Shown piece after piece: positions 35,050 to 43,633 of a stretch of DNA of 64,000 bases. Positions within the stretch are counted from its first letter, which is position 1. The number at the start of each line of letters is the position of its first letter. The stretch is from Massilia sp. 9096 (GTDB lineage: Bacteria; Pseudomonadota; Gammaproteobacteria; Burkholderiales; Burkholderiaceae_D): the NCBI RefSeq assembly GCF_000745265.1, contig NZ_JQNN01000001.1, positions 124,001 to 188,000 of the forward strand, in the 5' to 3' direction. The notes under the pieces are model-generated. The model was not told where the DNA came from and searched no databases. It was given only the letters and a program-made list of their open reading frames with translations. Position numbers and translations under genes: made by a program.

Positions 35050-35448
35050 TCAGCGCTTTGCCAGCACCGCCGTCCGCAGCAAGGCGTACAGCAGCGCGCT
35101 GGCGACGATTGCCGCCGTGCAGTCGACCAGCCAGTCGGCCGCGCTGGCGCCGCGCCAGGGGAAAAAGCTCTGGATGATCTCGTCGAGCGCGCCCATCGCC
35201 GCGACCGCCAGCACGGCCCTGGCGGCGCGCGCGGCCGGGCTGCCATCGCTTCCGACGAACCACAGGGCGGCCAGCACGGCGTAGGCGATCGAATGCAGCA
35301 CCGGTCCCGGCGCGACCTGGCCGATGTCGGCGCGTGCGCCCGGGATGTTGCCGGTCGTGATGATGAGCAGATACATGGCGACCGCGGCTGGCAGGCACAG
35401 CCGGCGTACGGTCGGGTTCAGCAACAGGGCGGACAGGGCAGCGGACAT
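35050..35448 (-). CDS. VanZ-like membrane protein
   Basis: The 132-residue protein has about four hydrophobic segments and the VanZ-family motif MGALDEIIQSFFPWRGASAADWLVDCTAA, here with the D-E-I-x-Q pair in the third helix. VanZ itself confers low-level teicoplanin resistance by an unknown route; most chromosomal members have no known function. I took ATG 35448 as the start (MSAALSALL), because the upstream in-frame part to 35586 is Arg/Ala-rich and unlike a coding region. It is a single gene. Confidence 0.75.
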   Translation of the reverse strand: MSAALSALLLNPTVRRLCLPAAVAMYLLIITTGNIPGARADIGQVAPGPVLHSIAYAVLAALWFVGSDGSPAARAARAVLAVAAMGALDEIIQSFFPWRGASAADWLVDCTAAIVASALLYALLRTAVLAKR

Positions 35449-35605
35449 GGGGCAAGCGCGTTTTCGCAAAGCGCTGACATTATCATGCCGAGCCGGTGCC
35501 CGAGAAGCGGAGCAGGGAGCGGAGGCGGAAACGGATCGGAAGGGGCCGCCCTGGCCTGCGGCGGTCCGGCTGCGGACGTCGGCCAAGGGCGTGGATGCGG
35601 CGGCG

Positions 35606-35926
35606 TCAGATCGTGAGCGCCGGCGTCCCGTTCGGATAGTGTGCGTCGAAACAGCTGGTACAGTCGGCGCAGAAAAGATGGGCGATCCGGACCGCCGACT
35701 GGCGCAGGACCAGTGTCAGGTGGCCGGTACGGCACTTCGGACAGACTTCGCGGACCGTGCCGAAAGTGAGTACGTGAAGGGGCTGGCCTTCATCGTCGAG
35801 GTGGTCGACCACTGCGCGCGGATTGAGTTCGCTGAGCACGAGAGGTTCCTCGGGTGCGCAGCGGCGCGACGTGTGCGGGTTGATGTGCTGGGATGCGGAC
35901 ATCGTGTCAGGTACAGGTATCGTCAT
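35606..35926 (-). CDS. Small zinc-ribbon-like protein of unknown function
   Basis: The 106-residue protein contains two CxxC pairs, CPKC and CADC, about 25 residues apart in the C-terminal half, which suggests a zinc ribbon. The N-terminal half is polar with a segment VLSELNPRAVVDHLDDEGQPLHVLTFG. No known family is recognised. AAGGAG eight bases before the ATG at 35926 supports the start and real translation. The region upstream holds a perfect inverted repeat at 36008-36032. Confidence 0.6.
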   Translation of the reverse strand: MTIPVPDTMSASQHINPHTSRRCAPEEPLVLSELNPRAVVDHLDDEGQPLHVLTFGTVREVCPKCRTGHLTLVLRQSAVRIAHLFCADCTSCFDAHYPNGTPALTI

Positions 35927-36007
35927 CGGACCGGCTCCTTGTCGGGGATCTCGTGCGAGTCCCGTGGATTGTCTATCCCCACGCGACTTGTCACGAGACG
36001 CGAGGTG

Positions 36008-36032
36008 CGAGATTCATCATAGCGGAATCTCG
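36008..36032. promoter_or_regulatory. Inverted repeat CGAGATTC-N9-GAATCTCG
   Basis: A perfect 8-bp inverted repeat sits about 80 bases upstream of the zinc-ribbon-like gene, in a gene-free stretch. It could be an operator or a hairpin in a leader. No regulator can be named. Confidence 0.35.
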
Positions 36033-36101
36033 ATGCGGATCAAGCACTTGGCGAAACTTTTCCCTGCGCTGAAGCAAACGCCGCAATGACAGATACGGAA
36101 C

Positions 36102-36130
36102 AAAAAAATGCCCGTCGCTGAGGACGGGCA
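36102..36130 (-). terminator. Rho-independent terminator of the candidate small RNA
   Basis: TGCCCGTC (36109-36116) pairs with GACGGGCA (36123-36130); seven A on the plus strand at 36102-36108 give a U-run on the minus-strand RNA. Confidence 0.85.
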
Positions 36131-36231
36131 CAACCCAAGATCGGGCCAAGAGACGCAGAATCCGGTGCGGTGCGCCGCGCGCTGCGGCACACCTTTCCGC
36201 GATCACGCATATCGGTTGCGTGTATGCAGAT
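36102..36231 (-). ncRNA. Candidate small RNA with its own promoter and terminator
   Basis: The 598-base gap 35927-36524 has no convincing gene. On the minus strand a TATACT box (complement at 36238-36243) is followed about 130 bases later by a perfect hairpin TGCCCGTC-GCTGAG-GACGGGCA and seven U. The stretch between has further self-complementarity (TGCCGC/GCGGCA-like runs). A TTGAGA candidate -35 is at 36273-36278 but its spacing to TATACT is too long; it better fits an alternative -10 CATATT. I do not recognise 6S, 4.5S or tmRNA. The short frames across this stretch run through the terminator and look spurious. Confidence 0.45.
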
Positions 36232-36336
36232 GAAGCCAGTATAGGGATTGAATATGACCCGGGCATGACAGGTCTCAAGTGCATCACGGTTCGAGTGCGA
36301 ACGTTCCCTGCTGGGTCTGATCTAAAAAACCATTGG

Positions 36337-36367
36337 CAAAAAAAAAGCCCGCTGATTGAGCGGGCTT
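36337..36367 (-). terminator. Rho-independent terminator downstream of the minus-strand SDR gene
   Basis: AAGCCCGCT and AGCGGGCTT form a perfect stem around GATTG, with nine to ten A on the left, giving a strong U-run for minus-strand transcripts. It is 158 bases after the SDR stop codon. Confidence 0.8.
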
Positions 36368-36524
36368 CAAACTATTTTCTTGGAGGAGAATAGTGGAGAC
36401 AGGTGTGATTATGTTGCAACGCCATATATATGTCTAATTTTGTTTTTCGATAAGCAGATATTACACAGGGTGATAATTGCTGAGAACCGTGCAAGCACAA
36501 TTGCCATCGGCGTCTGCCCAGCGC

Positions 36525-37289
36525 TCAGTCGTGCACCGGCACCGTGTAATTGAGCGCCATGCGCCCGCCATCCGCGTACAGCGTCTGGCCCGTCATGTAG
36601 GACGCATCGTCGCTGGCCAGGAACGCGGCGATGCCCGCCACTTCCTCCGGCTCGCCGCAACGGCCCAGCGGGGTGCGCGACAGGATGGTGCGGCGCGCTT
36701 CCGGGCTGCCCATCACGGCTTGTTTTGCCAGATCGGTCAGGATGGTGCCCGGGCCGATCGCGTTCACGCGGATGCCGTGTTCGGCCAGCGCCAGCGCGCT
36801 GACGCGGGTCAGCTGGTTGACGCCGCCCTTGGACACCACGTACGGGATCTGGTTCGGGATCGCCAGCTCGGCGTTCACGCTCGACATGTTGATGATGCAG
36901 CCCGTCTTGCGCTTGACCATCTCGCGCGCGACCGCCTGGCTGCACAGGAACATCGATTTGAGGTTGATCCGCAGGACGCGATCGAAGTCTTCCTCGGTCA
37001 GCTCGAAAAAGCCGGCGGCGTGCGGCACGCCGGCATTGTTGACCAGGATGTCGACCTGGCCGAACGCCGCTAAAGTGGCCGCGAGCATGGTCTCGACGTC
37101 GGCCTTGACGCTGACGTCGGCCCGCACGAAGCGCGCGTTGTCGCCGAGCGCGGCGGCGGCCTGCGCGCCTTCCGGGCGCACGTCGGCGAGCATAACGCGC
37201 GCGCCCTCGCGCACGAGGCGCTCCGCGCAGGCACGGCCGATGCCCTGGCTGGCTCCGGTGACGATGGCGACTTTATGCTGAAGTTTCAT
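36525..37289 (-). CDS. SDR-family oxidoreductase
   Basis: The 254-residue classical SDR has the coenzyme loop TGASQGIG, ILVNNAG, the catalytic Ser in NMSSVNAELAIPNQ and Tyr/Lys in YVVSKGG. The C-terminal YMTGQTLYADGG is typical of 3-oxoacyl-ACP reductase, glucose dehydrogenase and sugar dehydrogenase relatives. It is cytoplasmic and reduces or oxidises a carbonyl/alcohol with NAD(P). The start ATG 37289 (MKLQHKVAIVTG) is conserved in position; the 15-residue upstream extension is not. The substrate is unknown; sugar dehydrogenase is possible given the sugar genes in the window. Confidence 0.85.
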   Translation of the reverse strand: MKLQHKVAIVTGASQGIGRACAERLVREGARVMLADVRPEGAQAAAALGDNARFVRADVSVKADVETMLAATLAAFGQVDILVNNAGVPHAAGFFELTEEDFDRVLRINLKSMFLCSQAVAREMVKRKTGCIINMSSVNAELAIPNQIPYVVSKGGVNQLTRVSALALAEHGIRVNAIGPGTILTDLAKQAVMGSPEARRTILSRTPLGRCGEPEEVAGIAAFLASDDASYMTGQTLYADGGRMALNYTVPVHD

Positions 37290-37374
37290 GGCGGGGTTTC
37301 CTATCGATCGACGATGACGTGGCAAAGCCGCCATTGTAGCGGCGCCGGCGCCGGCCGGGGCCAGCCGATCGGCC

Positions 37375-37911
37375 TCACAGCATCAGCGGCGCGTCGGGCA
37401 GTTCGTTCGAGTGCGCGCCGCCGCCCGCGGCGTCGACCGGAAAGTGGCGGCGCAGCAGTTCGTTGACCTGGTCCAGGGCCGTCAGCGTCGCGCCGCGGTG
37501 CTCGCCGCGCGCGAAGCCGGCCGTCATGCCGTCGCAGATCGCTTGCCATGTGGCGGCATCGACTTTGCGTGCGATGCCGCGGTCGGCCACGATGTCGACC
37601 GTGTGGTCGGCCAGGTTGACGTAGACCAGCACGCCGCAGTTTTCCTCGGTATCCCAGACGCCGTGGTCGGCGAACAGGGCCAGGGCGCGCCTGCGTCCGC
37701 GGATGCCGGCGCGCAGCTCGGGCCAGGGCAGGGCTTTCTCGAGGATCAAGCGGACCTGGCCGCGATGGGTGCGCTCGCCGGCCGCGATGGCTTCGGTGAG
37801 CGCATCCAGGGTCGCCGGCGCAAAGGCGCGCGCGGCCCGGGCGCGGGCGCCGAGCAGGTGGCGCAGCCAGCGCCGGATCGGGCTCCAGGAGCGTGCGGCG
37901 GCCGTCATCAC
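37375..37911 (-). CDS. TPM-domain protein (YgcG-like), cytoplasmic-side
   Basis: The 178-residue protein contains the TPM phosphatase-like domain (PF04536): AIAAGERTHRGQVRLILEKAL, NCGVLVYVNLADHTVDIVADRGI and a final helix DQVNELLRRHFP. There is no signal peptide, in contrast to the preceding gene, which carries the same domain with one. TPM proteins linked to LemA are thought to act in envelope or redox stress and photosystem maintenance in plants; the bacterial function is unclear. Its start overlaps the stop of the upstream TPM gene by 4 bases. Confidence 0.8.
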   Translation of the reverse strand: MMTAAARSWSPIRRWLRHLLGARARAARAFAPATLDALTEAIAAGERTHRGQVRLILEKALPWPELRAGIRGRRRALALFADHGVWDTEENCGVLVYVNLADHTVDIVADRGIARKVDAATWQAICDGMTAGFARGEHRGATLTALDQVNELLRRHFPVDAAGGGAHSNELPDAPLML

Positions 37912-38792
37912 CAGTCTCCCGACGCGCCGCCGCCGTCGAAGCTGCCGCCGCCGCCGGAAAAACCGCCCGAGGAATCGCCGCCGCCGAAGCCGCCATCGAA
38001 GCCGCCGCGCCGGCGCCGCTCTTCCTCGGCCTGCGCGTTGGCCAGGATGTTACCCAGGATGAAGCCGGTCGCGCCGGCGCCCCAGTCCGGCCGGCCATGG
38101 CGCGGGTCCGGCTGGTAGACGGCCGGGTGGCGCCGGCGCCGGAACAGCGACGCGATGAAGACGATGCCGAGCACGATCATGACGACGCCGAAGCCGATGC
38201 CCGCGCCATCGTCGTCCGCGGCCTGGGCGCCCGCCTGGGCCTGCGGGGCCGGCGCCGGAAATTTTTCCTTGTCGAGCAGGGCGGAAATCGCCCCCACGCC
38301 CGCGACCAGGCCGCCGTAGTAATCGTTCTGCCTGAAATGCGGTGCGATCGTGTCCTGCAGGATGCGCTTGGACTGGGCGTCGGTGAGCACGCCCTGCACG
38401 CCGCGCCCGGCCTCGATGCGCAGGCGCCGCAGCGCTTTCGGGTTGTCGCGCGCGACCAGCAGCAGCACGCCGTCGTCGACGCCCTTGCGCCCGAGCTGCC
38501 AGGCATCGGTGACGCGGATGCTGTACTGCTCGATCGCTTCCGGTTCGGTCGACGCGACCAGCAGCACGGCGATCTGGCTGCCGGTGCGTTTTTCGTAGTC
38601 GGCCAGCACGTTTTCCAGGCGCGCGCGCTGGTCCGGCGCCAGCATGCCGACTTCGTCGTTCACGCGCGCGCGCAGGGGCGGGACCGCTTTCAGTTGCTGC
38701 GCCTGCGCCTGCATCTGCAACAGGGCCTGGAGCATCAGCAAGGTGGCCAGCAGACCCGCCCGGGCCCAGCGCGGCAGCGCGTGCATGGCCAA
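37908..38792 (-). CDS. TPM-domain membrane protein (YgcG-like)
   Basis: The 294-residue protein has a signal peptide (LLATLLMLQALLQMQAQAQ), a periplasmic TPM domain (VNDEVGMLAPDQRARLENVL, GSQIAVLLVAST, RIEAGRGVQGVLTDAQ), a TM helix (GFGVVMIVLGIVFIASLF, about 200-217) and a cytoplasmic Gly/Ser/Asp-rich tail with GGGSFDGGGASGDW at the end, the usual YgcG C-terminus. It is the second gene of lemA-TPM-TPM, 3 bases after lemA. Confidence 0.87.
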   Translation of the reverse strand: MAMHALPRWARAGLLATLLMLQALLQMQAQAQQLKAVPPLRARVNDEVGMLAPDQRARLENVLADYEKRTGSQIAVLLVASTEPEAIEQYSIRVTDAWQLGRKGVDDGVLLLVARDNPKALRRLRIEAGRGVQGVLTDAQSKRILQDTIAPHFRQNDYYGGLVAGVGAISALLDKEKFPAPAPQAQAGAQAADDDGAGIGFGVVMIVLGIVFIASLFRRRRHPAVYQPDPRHGRPDWGAGATGFILGNILANAQAEEERRRRGGFDGGFGGGDSSGGFSGGGGSFDGGGASGDW

Positions 38793-38795
38793 TCC

Positions 38796-39419
38796 TTACT
38801 TGCCGAAGTTGACGGTCGGCGCGGTCGAGATCGACCGTTCGTTCTCGACCGTGAACGAGGGCTTGGGCTGGTAGCCGAACATCTTCGCCGTCAGGTTGGT
38901 CGGGAAGCTGCGCGCCAGCACGTTGTAGTCCTGCACCGAAGCGATGTAGCGCTGGCGCGCCACGGTGATGCGGTTTTCGGTGCCTTCAAGCTGCGATTGC
39001 AGATCACGGAACTGGGTGTCGGCCTTCAGTTGCGGGTAATTTTCCGAGACCGCCATCAGGCGCGACAGCGCGCCCGACAGCTCGCCCTGCACCTGCTGGA
39101 ACTTCTGGAACGCTTCCGGATTGTTCAGCACCTCCGGCGTGATCTGGAAACTGGTCGCGGCGGCGCGCGCGCGCGTGACGGCCTCCAGCGTATCCTTTTC
39201 GTGCGTCGCATAGCCCTTGACCGTGTTGACCAGGTTGGGGATCAGGTCGGCGCGGCGCTGATACTGGTTGACCACTTCGGACCAGGCCGCCTTGGTCGCT
39301 TCGTCCTTGGCCTGGAATTCGTTGTAGCCGCAGCCGGACAGCAGGGTCGTGGCCAGGACGCCGGCCAGCAGCAGGCCGGCAAGGCGCGAAAACAGGGAAG
39401 GCTGGGTGGGTCGGGTCAT
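38796..39419 (-). CDS. lemA: LemA family lipoprotein
   Basis: The 207-residue protein has a lipoprotein signal (LATTLLSGC) and the conserved LemA core GYNEFQAKDEATKAAWSEV, QYQRRADLIPNLVNTVKGYA and SYNxLxRSFPT-like VLARSFPTNLTAKMFGY. LemA forms helical bundles at the membrane. Pairing with TPM/YgcG proteins is widely conserved, and the operon here carries two TPM genes. The molecular function is unknown. Confidence 0.9.
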   Translation of the reverse strand: MTRPTQPSLFSRLAGLLLAGVLATTLLSGCGYNEFQAKDEATKAAWSEVVNQYQRRADLIPNLVNTVKGYATHEKDTLEAVTRARAAATSFQITPEVLNNPEAFQKFQQVQGELSGALSRLMAVSENYPQLKADTQFRDLQSQLEGTENRITVARQRYIASVQDYNVLARSFPTNLTAKMFGYQPKPSFTVENERSISTAPTVNFGK

Positions 39420-39550
39420 GTCGATTCGAAGGTTGTTGTCGGATGGTCAAAAATATACCCGAATTCCCAGGTGTCCGGCGAGGGGCGCACGCTGCATGCT
39501 GCGCTTCGCAGGCTACAATAATGGGTTTGCAATGACATAAAGGGCCTGCC

Positions 39551-40384
39551 GTGAACTTCATCGACAAATTGAATGCCGCCTGGACGCGCAACGATTCCCT
39601 GCTGTGCGTCGGACTGGACCCCGACCTGGCGCGCTTTCCGGCCCAGCTGCGCGACCAGCCGGACGGCATCGTACAGTTCTGCAAGGCCATCATCGACGCG
39701 ACCGCCGACCTGGCTTGCGCCTTCAAGCCGCAGATCGCCTATTTCGCGGCGCTCGGCGCGGAGAACCAGCTCGAAGCGATCTGCCGCTACCTGCGCGAGA
39801 CCTACCCGCACATCCCGCTGATCCTGGACGCCAAGCGCGGCGACATCGGCGCCACCGCCCGCCAGTACGCGCGCGAAGCCTTCGAGCGCTACGGCGCCGA
39901 CGCGGTCACGGTCAACCCCTACATGGGCTTCGATTCGGTCGAGCCGTACATGGAATGGACCGACCGCGGCGTGATCGTGCTGTGCCGCACCTCCAATGCG
40001 GGCGGCTCGGACCTGCAATTCCTCGACGTCGGTGCGCATGGGGAAACCAAGCCGCTGTACCAGCACGTGGCGCGCCTGGTCGCGCAAAAGTGGAACAAGA
40101 ACGGCCAGTGCGCACTCGTGGTCGGCGCGACTTTCCCGGACGAGCTGGCCCAGGTACGCAGCATCATCGGCGACATGCCGCTGCTGGTGCCCGGCATCGG
40201 TGCCCAGGGTGGCGACATCGAAGCCACCGTCAAGGCGGGTCGCAGCGCCGACGGCGCCGGCATGATGATCAATTCCTCGCGCGCGATCCTGTATGCGCAG
40301 CCGCAGGGCGGCGAAGACTTCGCCGCGGCCGCGCGCCGGGTGGCGCTGGAGACGCGCGACGCGATCAACCGCTTTCGCATCTGA
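39551..40384 (+). CDS. pyrF: Orotidine 5'-phosphate decarboxylase, type 2
   Basis: The 277-residue protein is a type 2 OMP decarboxylase: [13 protein letters not shown] at the N-terminus, the catalytic [17 protein letters not shown] (Lys near residue 95), [14 protein letters not shown] and [10 protein letters not shown]. It makes UMP in the last step of de novo pyrimidine synthesis in the cytoplasm. ATG 39551 follows AAAGGGCCTGCC, an adequate ribosome binding site. It stands alone, divergent from lemA. A short direct repeat (CTGAATTGCAG, twice) follows its stop. Confidence 0.93.
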   Translation: MNFIDKLNAAWTRNDSLLCVGLDPDLARFPAQLRDQPDGIVQFCKAIIDATADLACAFKPQIAYFAALGAENQLEAICRYLRETYPHIPLILDAKRGDIGATARQYAREAFERYGADAVTVNPYMGFDSVEPYMEWTDRGVIVLCRTSNAGGSDLQFLDVGAHGETKPLYQHVARLVAQKWNKNGQCALVVGATFPDELAQVRSIIGDMPLLVPGIGAQGGDIEATVKAGRSADGAGMMINSSRAILYAQPQGGEDFAAAARRVALETRDAINRFRI

Positions 40385-40465
40385 ATTGCAGCTGAATTGC
40401 AGCTGAGCCGCCACTGAACTTCGGCTGAACCGGGGCAGATGAGTTCAATCGAACTATCGGATAGA

Positions 40466-40471
40466 TATACT
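40466..40471 (+). promoter_or_regulatory. Candidate -10 box (TATACT) for the kaiC-like operon
   Basis: TATACT at 40466-40471 lies 65 bases before the kaiC-like start, with a weak TTCAAT -35 candidate 16 bases upstream that is part of a small inverted repeat GTTC-AATC-GAAC (40443-40454). The gap is AT-rich compared with its surroundings. Confidence 0.35.
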
Positions 40472-40535
40472 TTCTGTACAATGAAATGATGCTTTGTAGT
40501 TAAAGAAGTACAACCTTCCATTGTCAAAGAGCTTC

Positions 40536-41978
40536 ATGTCCCAAGAACTCAGCCGTGTTGCCACCGGCGTTCCCGAGCTGGACGCCGTGTTAAGAGGCGG
40601 CATGCTGCGCAACCGTATCCACCTGATCGAGGGCCGGCCGGGCACCGGCAAGACCACCCTCGGTTTGCGCTACCTGATGCACGGGATCGCAAAAGGCGAG
40701 ACCTGCCTCTACGTCACGCTGTCGGAAACCAGGCAGGAACTGCACGCGACGGCGGCCAACCACGGCTGGTCGCTGGCCGGGATCTGCATCGAAGAACTGC
40801 TGCCGTTGCCGCCAGAAGGCGTTCAGGGACAGACCATCCTGCTGCCGACCGATAGCGAGCTGTCGGCCCTGGTCGACCGTATCTCGGATCTCGTGATCTC
40901 GGCGGACGCCGACCACGTCGTCGTCGACTCGATGGTCGAAATCCGGCTGCTGGCGCGCGACAGCGCCCATTACCGGCGGCAGATCATCGAATTGCGCCAG
41001 CGGCTGTCGTCGGCCGGCGCCACCGTCCTGCTGCTCGACGACCTGACCTCGGACGGCCGCGAATTCGAATTGCAGAGCGCCGTCCACGGCGTGCTGACGC
41101 TGGAGCAGATCGAGCGCAGTTTCGGCGCGGCGCGGCGCCGCATGCGCGTGGTGAAAATGCGCGGCGGCGATTTCCAGAGCGGCTGGCATGACTACGCCAT
41201 CCTGACCGGCGAAATCCTGGTCTTTCCCAGCCTGATCGCCCAGGAGCACCACCGGGACGAGCCGGAAATCCATGCCTTGAGCCACGTCGACGGCTTCGAC
41301 CGGATGTTCGGCGGGCCGATGAGCACCGGCAGCTCGACGATGCTGATCGGTCCCTCGGGCGTCGGCAAGTCGACGCTGGCCCTGCAATATGCGCTGTCGA
41401 TGGTGCGGGCCGGCCATCACGTCGGCTACTTCACGTTCGACGAAGACGAAAGCACGCTGCGCTCGCGCATCGTGGGCCACATGGGACTGGACGAGCGGAC
41501 GCGCCAGCCGCGCAATTTCCATCTGAATCGCATCAATCCCTCGCGCATTTCGCCCGGCGAATTCATCTGGAAAGTGCGGCGCCTGGTGGAGGACCAGAAT
41601 GCGCGCCTGGTCATCGTCGACAGCATCAATTCCTATCTGGATGTCATCCGCGAGGAAAAGTCGCTGCTGCTGCAGATGAACGAGTTGTTTTCCTACCTGG
41701 CCAACATGAATGTCATGTCGATCATCATCGGCGCGCATTCGGCCGGACTGGACACGTCGAAGGAACCGGATGCGCTGAGCATCATCACCGACAACATCAT
41801 CTCGCTGCGCTATTTCGAACGCGGCACCGCCGTCCACAAGGCGGTGTGCGTGCTGAAAAAACGGCACGGTCCGCATTCGCATGAAATCAGGTCGTTCCGC
41901 CTGACCGATGACGGTGTCGAGATCGGCGCGCCGGTCGACCCTGGCGGCAACGGCGGAGCCCTGCCAATTGAATCCTGA
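40536..41978 (+). CDS. KaiC-like double RecA ATPase
   Basis: The 480-residue protein has two KaiC/RecA domains. The first has Walker A EGRPGTGKTT and a Walker B-like DHVVVDSMVEIRLL; the second has GPSGVGKST and RLVIVDSINSYLD. Opposite the phosphorylation site of cyanobacterial KaiC (I-S-T-I-T-D) it reads LSIITDNI, so the Ser is kept and the Thr is Ile. The catalytic acidic pair of the second domain is present (FTFDEDES). ATG 40536 follows AAAGAG; an in-frame TTG at 40521 is less likely. The next gene, a histidine kinase, overlaps its end, mirroring the KaiC-SasA link in cyanobacteria. kaiA and kaiB are not in the window. Confidence 0.82.
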   Translation: MSQELSRVATGVPELDAVLRGGMLRNRIHLIEGRPGTGKTTLGLRYLMHGIAKGETCLYVTLSETRQELHATAANHGWSLAGICIEELLPLPPEGVQGQTILLPTDSELSALVDRISDLVISADADHVVVDSMVEIRLLARDSAHYRRQIIELRQRLSSAGATVLLLDDLTSDGREFELQSAVHGVLTLEQIERSFGAARRRMRVVKMRGGDFQSGWHDYAILTGEILVFPSLIAQEHHRDEPEIHALSHVDGFDRMFGGPMSTGSSTMLIGPSGVGKSTLALQYALSMVRAGHHVGYFTFDEDESTLRSRIVGHMGLDERTRQPRNFHLNRINPSRISPGEFIWKVRRLVEDQNARLVIVDSINSYLDVIREEKSLLLQMNELFSYLANMNVMSIIIGAHSAGLDTSKEPDALSIITDNIISLRYFERGTAVHKAVCVLKKRHGPHSHEIRSFRLTDDGVEIGAPVDPGGNGGALPIES

Positions 41979-43626
41979 CACCGGGATCGCCCTGCTGTTC
42001 GCGCCGATCGCCGGCGACAGCCAGACCCTGCAAGCCTTGTTGGCGGGCCAGGGGCTGGGCGTGGCCGTGTGCGCCAGCCCTCAGGCGTTCTACGACCAGC
42101 TCGGCCAGGATGCGATGCTGGCCGTGGTCACCGAGGAAGCGCTGGTGCGCTGCAATGCGCAGGCGATGCGCGCCGCGCTGGCGCGCCAGCCGGCCTGGTC
42201 CGACCTGCCGATACTAGGGCTGGTGGGCGGCGATGCGGCGCGCGTCGACAACGACCGCTTCCACAACCTGGCCGCCATCGGCAATGTCACGCTGGTCGAA
42301 CGGCCGACTTCGCGCGAGGTGCTGTTGACGTCGATCCGGTCCGCCATCCGCGCGCGCCGCCTGCAGTACGCGGTGCGCGGCCACTGGCGCGAACTCGAAC
42401 TGCATGCGTCCCGGCTCGAGACGATGGTGGATGAGCGCACGCACGCGCTGGCGCGCGAGGTGACCGAGCGCAGCCGGGTCGAAGCCGAACTGGAAGCGGC
42501 GCGCCGCCTCGAATCGCTCGGACGCCTGACCGGCGGTGTGGCGCACGATTTCAATAACCTGCTGCAAGTCATCGCCGGCGGTGAGACGCTGATCCGGCTA
42601 TTGCTGGGCAAGCAGATGGATCCGCGCATCGAGCGTGCGCTCGAAAGCGTCCACCGCGCCGCCGAGCATGGCGCTTCGCTGACCCAGCGGCTGCTGGCGT
42701 ATGCGCGCCGCCAGCCACTCGCGAATGTCACGCTCGACCTGCGCGCCCACCTGTTCTCCACGGCGGACTTGCTGTTGAGATCCTTGGACCGGCGAATCGA
42801 CTTGAGATCGAGCCTGGCCGCGGACTTGTGGCAGGTCGAGGCCGACCCGGCCCAGCTCGACGCCGCCATCCTGAACGTCGTCGGCAATGCCGGCGACGCC
42901 ATGCCGCACGGTGGACGCTTGACGATGGCGGCGCGCAACGTCGCCATGCCGGCCGCCGATTTGCCCGAGGCAAGGCAGCTGAGCGGCGACTATGCCTGCC
43001 TGACGATTACGGACAGCGGCGAAGGCATGTCGGACGACGTCGCCATCCGCGCCTTCGAGCCGTTCTACACGACCAAGGCGGTGGGCAAGGGAACCGGGCT
43101 GGGTTTGTCGCAAGTGTATGGTTTTGCGATGCAAAGCCGGGGGTTGGCGTTTATCCGGCGCGAACCCATCGGCACCACCATCGGCATCCTGTTGCCCAGG
43201 AGCGCTGCCGCGCAGGCGACAGCGGCCGTGCCCCAGGTCCGCGCCAGGCCCGACCGGCTGGAAGGGATGCATCTGCTGTACGTCGAAGACGATCCGGGGG
43301 TGGCCGAAATGACGGTGGAATTGTTGCGTGGGTTGGGCGCCGAGGTCGTGCTGGCGGAAAATGCCGACGCCGCCATCGCGCTCGACCTGGCAGGATTCGA
43401 CCTCGTGCTGTCGGACGTGATGATGCCGGGGAGCATGGACGGCTTCGGACTGGCGTGCTGGCTGTCCCAGCATCACCCGGCTTTGCCGATCGTACTGTGC
43501 AGCGGGTACATGCTGGACCCGCAGCGCCTGCAATCGCTGCAGGTGGAATTCGTCCGCAAACCGTACCGGTTCGCCGAGCTGATCGAAGTCATCCGGCGCG
43601 TGCTGGACAACGCGTCAAGCCGGTAA
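41968..43626 (+). CDS. Hybrid histidine kinase, cytosolic, coupled to the KaiC-like gene
   Basis: The protein is about 552 residues without TM segments. Residues 1-115 look like a degenerate receiver domain (TGIALLFAPIAGDSQTLQALL). A coiled coil (about 125-175) leads to the HisKA box GRLTGGVAHDFNNLLQVIAGG, an HATPase with NVVGNAGDAMPHGG, DSGEGM and GKGTGLGLSQVYGF, then a C-terminal receiver: LLYVEDDPGV, phospho-Asp in LVLSDVMMPG and FVRKPY. I prefer the TTG at 41968 as start, because the receiver-like fold begins right there and GGAG sits 10 bases upstream; an ATG at 41908 would add 20 residues and overlap kaiC by 71 bases. It probably reads out the KaiC-like protein. Confidence 0.85.
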   Translation: MNPDTGIALLFAPIAGDSQTLQALLAGQGLGVAVCASPQAFYDQLGQDAMLAVVTEEALVRCNAQAMRAALARQPAWSDLPILGLVGGDAARVDNDRFHNLAAIGNVTLVERPTSREVLLTSIRSAIRARRLQYAVRGHWRELELHASRLETMVDERTHALAREVTERSRVEAELEAARRLESLGRLTGGVAHDFNNLLQVIAGGETLIRLLLGKQMDPRIERALESVHRAAEHGASLTQRLLAYARRQPLANVTLDLRAHLFSTADLLLRSLDRRIDLRSSLAADLWQVEADPAQLDAAILNVVGNAGDAMPHGGRLTMAARNVAMPAADLPEARQLSGDYACLTITDSGEGMSDDVAIRAFEPFYTTKAVGKGTGLGLSQVYGFAMQSRGLAFIRREPIGTTIGILLPRSAAAQATAAVPQVRARPDRLEGMHLLYVEDDPGVAEMTVELLRGLGAEVVLAENADAAIALDLAGFDLVLSDVMMPGSMDGFGLACWLSQHHPALPIVLCSGYMLDPQRLQSLQVEFVRKPYRFAELIEVIRRVLDNASSR

Positions 43627-43633
43627 GCGCGAT

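Noticed and set aside
35991..36287. Minus-strand frame of 98 codons in the gap before the zinc-ribbon-like gene
   Set aside because: It reads straight through a strong intrinsic terminator and has no recognisable protein features; a small RNA explains the signals better.
36337..36420. tRNA-like or attachment-site signal near the two strong hairpins
   Set aside because: The hairpins have U-runs and no cloverleaf can be drawn; a small inverted repeat ACTATTTTC/GAGAATAGT follows but nothing suggests an integration site.
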